From: Actinomycetes bacterium
Lineage (GTDB): Bacteria; Actinomycetota; Actinomycetes; Actinomycetales; Cellulomonadaceae
Direction: 5' to 3'
DNA length: 12,094 bases
Assembly (NCBI GenBank): GCA_023390875.1
Contig: JAEWCA010000200.1
Coordinates: 1-12,094 of the forward strand
Shown: positions 7,433-12,094 of the stretch, piece by piece
Numbering within the stretch: position 1 is the stretch's first letter
Layout of the letters: each line of letters starts with the position of its first letter
Translations under genes and position numbers: made by a program
The notes under the pieces: generated by a model
Database searches by the model: none
What the model was told of the DNA's origin: nothing
What the model saw: only the letters and a program-made list of their open reading frames with translations

Positions 7433-7613
7433 GCGCCCGCAGGTATCCGAGGCGCGTCGTACGACTCCGACGGTCGTGGGCCGTCGTGTGCGTGCCGTCG
7501 TCCGCTCGTCGCCCACGCGGGCGGGCGTGCTCCGATGGTCCCCGGCTGCCCTCGGCTCGTCGGGTGCTCCACCGCACACCTGTGAGAACCCCCGTCTCCG
7601 AAGGTCGTGCCTC
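7433..7613. other. Intergenic gap without a recognised gene
   Basis: These 181 bases hold a perfect ten-base palindrome GTCGTACGAC (7456-7465) and a 7-base inverted repeat CGTGGGC (7475-7481) / GCCCACG (7511-7517) with a 29-base loop. Neither is followed by a T-run, so no clear terminator is seen. The promoter for the next gene should be here, but no -35/-10 pair stands out. Confidence 0.4.
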
Positions 7614-8171
7614 ATGCGTAGATCGCTCAGCTCGTTGCTCGTCCTCGTCCTCGCGGGCCTCGGCCTGCTGCTCGTCCCGACCTCCGCCTCGGCCGCGCCG
7701 TACTGCGGCCAGGTGTGGGGCTCCCAGCCCAGGTCGGTGTACGGGCTGCCGAGCTCCTCGTCCGTGACCGGCGTCCGCGCCGGTCGCCACGACTGCTACG
7801 ACCGCCTCGTCCTGGACCTCGACGGCCCGCTCGCCGGCTGGTCCGTGAAGTACGTCGACGTCGTCCTCCAGGACCCCACCGGGACGCCCGTTCCGGTCGC
7901 CGGCGGGGCGCGGCTCGAGATCGTCGCGCAGGCCGGCGCGGTCCCGACAGACGCCTGGTTCCTGCCCTCCGGCGCCCTCGTCGACACGACCGGCTACCGC
8001 ACGTTCCGTGACGTGCGGTTCGCCGGCAGCTTCGAGGCCGTCACCACGATCGGGCTCGGTGTCCGCGCCCGGCTGCCGTTCCGCGCGTTCGTCCTCGCGG
8101 GTCCGGGTGCGGGCTCGCGCCTCGTCGTGGACGTCGGGCACCAGTGGTGCGCGACGGGCACCACCTGCTGA
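7614..8171 (+). CDS. Secreted AMIN-like domain protein, function unknown
   Basis: A 185-residue exported protein. A Sec signal peptide occupies residues 1-27 (MRRS, hydrophobic core, then TSASA with cleavage before A28-P29). The mature part is a compact beta-rich domain with the pattern VTGVRAGRHDCYDRLVLDL (51-69), YRTFRDVRFAGSFEAVTTIGLG (128-149) and a closing RLVVDVGHQW (169-178). This resembles the actinobacterial AMIN-like domain proteins, of unknown role and possibly envelope-associated. Four cysteines (31, 61, 179, 185) all fall in the exported part, so two disulfides are likely. There is no lipobox. The ATG at 7614 has a modest ribosome binding site (AAGG, 7601-7604) and is chosen because the signal peptide starts there. 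The frame continues far upstream only as a shadow of the previous gene. It is monocistronic, ending shortly before a hairpin. Confidence 0.8.
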   Translation: MRRSLSSLLVLVLAGLGLLLVPTSASAAPYCGQVWGSQPRSVYGLPSSSSVTGVRAGRHDCYDRLVLDLDGPLAGWSVKYVDVVLQDPTGTPVPVAGGARLEIVAQAGAVPTDAWFLPSGALVDTTGYRTFRDVRFAGSFEAVTTIGLGVRARLPFRAFVLAGPGAGSRLVVDVGHQWCATGTTC

Positions 8172-8178
8172 CGGCCGT

Positions 8179-8213
8179 CCCCGGGCCGGGCGCGCCGCTC
8201 GTCCGGCTCGGGG
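8179..8213 (+). terminator. Candidate terminator hairpin after the secreted-protein gene
   Basis: Arms CCCCGGGCCGG (8179-8189) and CCGGCTCGGGG (8203-8213) pair over 11 positions with one G-U pair and a 13-base loop, starting eight bases after the stop codon. There is no good T-run behind it (GTCGTCT only), which is common in high-GC actinobacteria. It could separate this gene from the ilv promoter region. Confidence 0.5.
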
Positions 8214-8222
8214 CGTCGTCTC

Positions 8223-8238
8223 GACCCGTGGACCCGTG
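8223..8238. repeat. Tandem 8-base repeat upstream of the ilv promoter
   Basis: GACCCGTG occurs twice back to back (8223-8230 and 8231-8238). It lies about 20 bases upstream of the -35, where activator or repressor half-sites can sit. No regulator can be assigned. Confidence 0.45.
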
Positions 8239-8257
8239 AACCAGCATGCGAGACGCC

Positions 8258-8286
8258 GTGACATCGACCCTACGGTGGCGTAGGGT
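8258..8286 (+). promoter_or_regulatory. ilvBNC promoter
   Basis: GTGACA (8258-8263) matches the -35 consensus TTGACA at five of six bases. TAGGGT (8281-8286) fits the actinobacterial -10 TAnnnT. The spacer is exactly 17 bases. The predicted transcript start is 8293-8294, at or one base from the GTG start of the leader peptide, so the leader may be translated from a leaderless transcript. Confidence 0.7.
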
Positions 8287-8289
8287 CGA
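8264..8289. promoter_or_regulatory. Perfect 11+11 base inverted repeat over the ilv promoter (candidate operator)
   Basis: TCGACCCTACG (8264-8274) and CGTAGGGTCGA (8279-8289) are exact reverse complements separated by GTGG. The repeat fills the whole 17-base spacer and the -10 element, so a protein dimer bound there would block RNA polymerase. If the transcript starts at 8293-8294, the repeat is not transcribed from this promoter and acts only as DNA. Alternatively it could serve as a terminator stem for readthrough from the left, but no T-run follows. Confidence 0.6.
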
Positions 8290-8293
8290 GCCC

Positions 8294-8338
8294 GTGCAGA
8301 CGATCCTCCTCGTAGTACTTCCTGAGCGCGCCGGCTGA
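8294..8338 (+). CDS. ilv leader peptide (attenuator), 14 residues
   Basis: GTG start, then codons for [13 protein letters not shown] and TGA. Six consecutive branched-chain codons (ATC CTC CTC GTA GTA CTT, 8303-8320) sense charging of tRNAs for Ile, Leu and Val, the hallmark of an ilv attenuation leader. A comparable leader is known ahead of ilvBNC in Corynebacterium glutamicum. GTA GTA CTT are A/T-ending codons, unlike the G/C-ending usage all around, which should sharpen stalling. There is no clear ribosome binding site; AGGG at 8282-8285 is the only candidate and lies inside the -10 element, so leaderless initiation at the GTG is favoured. Confidence 0.85.
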   Translation: MQTILLVVLPERAG

Positions 8339-8370
8339 GGCCACCCGCCAGGTCCTCGTCAGCGCGCTCA
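8323..8370 (+). promoter_or_regulatory. Leader-RNA stem preceding the attenuator terminator
   Basis: TGAGCGCGC (8323-8331) and GCGCGCTCA (8362-8370) are perfect nine-base complements bracketing the leader stop codon. The 3' arm ends where the terminator stem begins, sharing only A8370. The 5' arm would be covered by a ribosome at the end of the leader peptide or stalled in its Ile/Leu/Val codons. The direct repeat CCTCGTCAG (8354-8362 and 8373-8381) allows the segment 8332-8340 to pair with either copy. Pairing with the second copy would disrupt the terminator, so that fold is the candidate antiterminator. Confidence 0.55.
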
Positions 8371-8411
8371 CCCCTCGTCAGGCCGATCATGGCGTCGAGG
8401 GGTTTTCGTTT
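8370..8411 (+). terminator. Rho-independent attenuator terminator before ilvB
   Basis: Arms ACCCCTCG (8370-8377) and CGAGGGGT (8396-8403) form an eight-base stem, with an inner GCC/GGC helix (8383-8385 / 8391-8393 region), followed by TTTT CG TTT (8403-8411). This is the only clear T-tract terminator in the window. It stands between the leader peptide and ilvB, where it can end transcription when branched-chain amino acids are plentiful. Confidence 0.85.
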
Positions 8412-8454
8412 GTCCGGCACCGTCACGCCAGCAGCACCACCCAGGGAGACAACG

Positions 8455-10335
8455 ATGGTCCAGGGTCCCCACCCGGCACCGCCGCGCTCGACCGGACCGG
8501 CCACGCAGCCGGCCACCCCGGCGGTCGTCGTCCCGGCCGCGCGCACCGCCACCGGCGCCGTCCCGGGCAGCGTGCCCGCCGCGGCGGAGCAGGTCACCGG
8601 CGCGCAGTCGATCGTCCGCTCGCTCGAGGAGGCGGGCGCCGAGGTCGTGTTCGGCATCCCCGGCGGCGCCATCCTGCCCACGTACGACCCGCTGATGGAC
8701 TCGACGCGGCTGCGCCACATCCTCGTGCGCCACGAGCAGGGCGGCGGCCACGCGGCCGCCGGCTACGCGTCGGCGACCGGCAGGGTCGGCGTCTGCATGG
8801 CGACGTCGGGCCCCGGCGCGACCAACCTCGTGACGCCGATCGCCGACGCGCACATGGACTCGGTGCCGCTCGTCGCGATCACGGGCCAGGTGGGCGCGTC
8901 GCTCATCGGGACGGACGCGTTCCAGGAGGCCGACATCGTCGGCATCACGCTGCCGATCACCAAGCACAACTACCTCGTCACCGACCCGGACGACATCCCG
9001 CGCGTCATCGCCGAGGCGTTCCACATCGCGTCGACCGGCCGCCCCGGCCCGGTGCTCGTCGACATCGCGAAGTCCGCGATGCAGAGCCAGACCACGTTCT
9101 CGTGGCCGCAGGAGCTCACGCTGCCCGGCTACCACCCGGTGATCAAGCCGCACGCCAAGCAGATCCGCGAGGCGGCCCGGCTGCTCGCGACCGCACGTCG
9201 TCCGGTCCTGTACGTCGGCGGCGGCGTGATCCGGGCCCGTGCCGCGGCGGAGCTGCAGGCGCTCGTCGACGCGTCGGGCGCCCCGGCCGTCACGCCGCTC
9301 ATGGCCCCCGGCGCGCTGCCCGACGCGCACCCGCAGAACCTGGGCATGCCCGGCATGCACGGCACGGTCGCCGCCGTCGCGGCCCTGCAGAAGGCCGACC
9401 TCATCGTCGCGCTCGGTGCCCGGTTCGACGACCGCGTCACCGGCCAGCTGTCGAGCTTCGCCCCGAAGGCGACGGTCGTGCACGCCGACATCGACCCCGC
9501 CGAGATCGGCAAGAACCGCGCCGTCGACGTCCCGATCGTGGGCGACCTCAAGGAGGTGCTCGCCGACCTGCTGCCCGAGCTGCAGCGCGAGCACGGCCAG
9601 CACGGCAAGCCGGACCTCGAGGGCTGGTGGCAGCAGCTCGACGAGTGGCGCGGCACGTTCCCGCTCGGCTACGACGAGCCGTCCGACGGCCACCTGGCCC
9701 CGCAGCACGTCATCAGCCGCATCGGCGAGCTGTCCGGACCCGAGGCGATCTACGTCGCGGGCGTCGGGCAGCACCAGATGTGGGCGGCGCAGTTCATCAA
9801 GTACCAGCGGCCCAACTCGTGGCTGAACTCGGGCGGCCTCGGCACCATGGGCTACTCGGTCCCGGCCGCGATGGGTGCCAAGGTCGGCCAGCCCGACCGG
9901 ACCGTCTGGTCGATCGACGGCGACGGCTGCTTCCAGATGACCAACCAGGAGCTCGCGACCTGCGCGATCAACGAGATCCCGATCAAGGTCGCCGTCATCA
10001 ACAACTCGTCGCTCGGCATGGTCCGCCAGTGGCAGACGCTGTTCTACGAGTCCCGGTACTCGAACACCGACCTGCACACCGGCCACGGCACCGTGCACAT
10101 CCCCGACTTCGTCAAGCTCGCCGACGCCTACGGCTGCGTGGGCCTGCGCTGCGAGACGAAGGCGGACGTCGACGCGACGATCAAGCGCGCGCTCGAGATC
10201 GACGACCAGCCCGTCGTCGTCGACTTCACCGTGTCGCGCGACGCGATGGTGTGGCCGATGGTCGCCGCCGGCGTGAGCAACGACAACATCCAGTACGCCC
10301 GCGGCATCAGCCCGGCGTGGGACCGGGAGGACTGA
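8455..10335 (+). CDS. ilvB: Acetolactate synthase, large catalytic subunit
   Basis: A 626-residue ThDP/FAD enzyme (EC 2.2.1.6) that condenses pyruvate with pyruvate or 2-oxobutyrate, the first common step of Val/Leu/Ile synthesis. A Pro/Ala-rich N-terminal tail (1-45) precedes the PYR domain, with catalytic Glu94 in VRHEQ and the [15 protein letters not shown] motif (118-132). FDDRVTG (324-330) marks the FAD domain. The C-terminal ThDP domain has GQHQMWAAQ (438-446), GDG (489-491) and N516-N517. At the site of plant Pro197, a herbicide-resistance position, the sequence has Gly147 (GQVG), as in the corynebacterial enzyme. The ATG at 8455 is chosen because GGGAGA (8444-8449) precedes it; the upstream in-frame ATG at 8389 lies in the attenuator loop. 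It is the first structural gene of ilvBNC and is controlled by the leader peptide and terminator just upstream. Confidence 0.97.
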   Translation: MVQGPHPAPPRSTGPATQPATPAVVVPAARTATGAVPGSVPAAAEQVTGAQSIVRSLEEAGAEVVFGIPGGAILPTYDPLMDSTRLRHILVRHEQGGGHAAAGYASATGRVGVCMATSGPGATNLVTPIADAHMDSVPLVAITGQVGASLIGTDAFQEADIVGITLPITKHNYLVTDPDDIPRVIAEAFHIASTGRPGPVLVDIAKSAMQSQTTFSWPQELTLPGYHPVIKPHAKQIREAARLLATARRPVLYVGGGVIRARAAAELQALVDASGAPAVTPLMAPGALPDAHPQNLGMPGMHGTVAAVAALQKADLIVALGARFDDRVTGQLSSFAPKATVVHADIDPAEIGKNRAVDVPIVGDLKEVLADLLPELQREHGQHGKPDLEGWWQQLDEWRGTFPLGYDEPSDGHLAPQHVISRIGELSGPEAIYVAGVGQHQMWAAQFIKYQRPNSWLNSGGLGTMGYSVPAAMGAKVGQPDRTVWSIDGDGCFQMTNQELATCAINEIPIKVAVINNSSLGMVRQWQTLFYESRYSNTDLHTGHGTVHIPDFVKLADAYGCVGLRCETKADVDATIKRALEIDDQPVVVDFTVSRDAMVWPMVAAGVSNDNIQYARGISPAWDRED

Positions 10336-10339
10336 AGCC

Positions 10340-10864
10340 ATGTCCCGTCACACCCTCTCGGTGCTCGTCGAGAACAAGCCCGGTGTGCTCACGCGCGTCG
10401 CGGGCCTGTTCGCGCGCCGCTCGTTCAACATCCACTCGCTCGCGGTGGGCCCGACGGAGCACGCGGAGATCTCCCGGATCACCGTCGTCGTCGACGTCGA
10501 CGAGCTGCCCCTCGAGCAGGTCACCAAGCAGCTCAACAAGCTCATCAACGTCATCAAGATCGTCGAGCTCGAGGACGCCGCGTCGGTGCAGCGCGAGCTG
10601 CTGCTCGTCAAGGTCAAGGCCGACACGTCGCAGCGCACGAGCGTGCTCGAGGTCGTCCAGCTGTTCCGCGCGCACGTCGTCGACGTGGTCCCGGACACGG
10701 TCGTCGTCGAGGCGACCGGCAGCCCCGGCAAGCTCGACGCGCTGCTCGCGGCCCTCGAGCCGTTCGGCATCCGCGAGATCGTCCAGTCCGGCACCGTCGC
10801 GATCGGCCGTGGCTCGCGGTCGATCACGGACCGGGCGCTCGAGCGCGTCACGCGCGCGTCCTGA
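10340..10864 (+). CDS. ilvN: Acetolactate synthase, small regulatory subunit
   Basis: A 174-residue regulatory subunit of usual length. An N-terminal ACT domain (about 4-78) contains VENKPGVLTRVAGLF and RRSFNIHSLAVG, followed by the small-subunit C-terminal domain with TGSPGKLDALLAALEPFGI (126-144) and REIVQSGTVAIGRG (145-158). Asn12, Gly15 and Asn30 align with E. coli IlvH Asn11, Gly14 and Asn29, which are tied to valine binding, so valine feedback inhibition should be intact. It starts four bases after the ilvB stop with GGGAGGA (10325-10331) as its ribosome binding site. It binds and activates the large subunit. Confidence 0.96.
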   Translation: MSRHTLSVLVENKPGVLTRVAGLFARRSFNIHSLAVGPTEHAEISRITVVVDVDELPLEQVTKQLNKLINVIKIVELEDAASVQRELLLVKVKADTSQRTSVLEVVQLFRAHVVDVVPDTVVVEATGSPGKLDALLAALEPFGIREIVQSGTVAIGRGSRSITDRALERVTRAS

Positions 10865-11938
<1,074 letters not shown>

Positions 11939-11940
<2 letters not shown>

Positions 11941-12094
11941 GCAGGTAGGGGTCGCGCGGAGCGTGGCACCTGCCGGAGGGCAGGGCGCAGCCGAGCACGA
12001 CCGACGAGCACGGAGGGCTCGGCCGCGCGCTGACCCTCCCGCTCCACGCCGACGGGGGGGGGGGCCCCCCGCCCCCCCGGGGCCCCCCCCCCGG
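11939..12094. other. Non-coding tail with repeat and homopolymer contig end
   Basis: No gene is recognised. A weak hairpin GCAGGT (11941-11946) / ACCTGC (11968-11973) and another GCCGAGC (11990-11996) / GCTCGGC (12017-12023) are present, neither with a T-run. From 12054 on, the sequence is runs of G and C only (11 G, 6 C, G, 7 C, 4 G, 10 C, 2 G), typical of unreliable sequence at a contig edge. Confidence 0.75.
12012..12035 (+). repeat. 24-base direct repeat, copy 2
   Basis: Exact copy of 11917-11940. Here it has no coding context of its own, and it lies close to the low-complexity contig edge, so a local misassembly or a recent short duplication are both possible. Confidence 0.9.

Noticed and set aside
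7456..7465. Palindrome GTCGTACGAC as an operator
   Set aside because: Ten-base palindromes are frequent in GC-rich DNA, and it lies about 150 bases before the next start with no promoter hexamers around it.
8389..8454. Upstream ATG for ilvB at 8389
   Set aside because: It lies in the loop of the attenuator terminator without a ribosome binding site; translation from there would conflict with attenuation.
8368..10341. A 657-codon minus-strand frame opposite ilvB
   Set aside because: Antisense shadow of a highly conserved gene; no recognisable domain or start signal.
12054..12094. G/C runs as a quadruplex or telomere-like end
   Set aside because: Irregular homopolymer runs at the very edge of the sequence are better explained as poor base calling or assembly at a contig end.

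Overview
The window is very GC-rich DNA with G/C-ending codons throughout. It carries a CUT1 sugar-ABC operon with no ATPase gene and an ilvBNC order preceded by a short branched-chain leader peptide. This points to a high-GC Gram-positive actinobacterium. Cellulomonas or a relative in the order Micrococcales is my best guess from protein style; this is inference, not a database result. The right edge (about 12054-12094) is a string of G and C homopolymers and looks like a damaged contig end.

Region 1 (1-5979) is a sugar-uptake locus. A ROK-family repressor, cut by the left edge, reads leftward. Divergent from it run a lipoprotein sugar-binding protein, two CUT1 permeases joined by ATGA stop/start overlaps, and a GH13 alpha-glucosidase of the oligo-1,6-glucosidase type. 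They probably import a short alpha-glucoside and hydrolyse it in the cytoplasm, with the ROK protein sensing the sugar. No ATP-binding subunit is present, so a shared MsiK-type ATPase encoded elsewhere is expected.

Region 2 (5958-8213) holds single genes of less certain role: a DUF2306 membrane protein on the minus strand, whose end overlaps the alpha-glucosidase gene tail-to-tail; a divergent FMN-binding split-barrel (pyridoxamine-phosphate-oxidase-like) protein; and a small exported protein resembling AMIN-like domain proteins, followed by a hairpin.

Region 3 (8214-11938) is the branched-chain amino acid operon ilvB-ilvN-ilvC (acetolactate synthase large and small subunits, then ketol-acid reductoisomerase). 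Its control region is the most informative part of the window. It has a promoter with a 17-base spacer, a perfect 11+11 base inverted repeat lying over the spacer and -10 element, and a 14-codon leader peptide containing Ile-Leu-Leu-Val-Val-Leu that may start at or one base from the transcription start. A Rho-independent terminator with a T-tract follows, before ilvB. This is a classical transcription attenuator with a possible additional operator.

I see no mobile element, CRISPR array, tRNA or rRNA. The gene content is ordinary actinobacterial chromosome. The items most worth a second look are the layered ilv control region, the exact 24-base duplication of the ilvC 3' end next to the damaged contig end, and the poorly characterised secreted protein.
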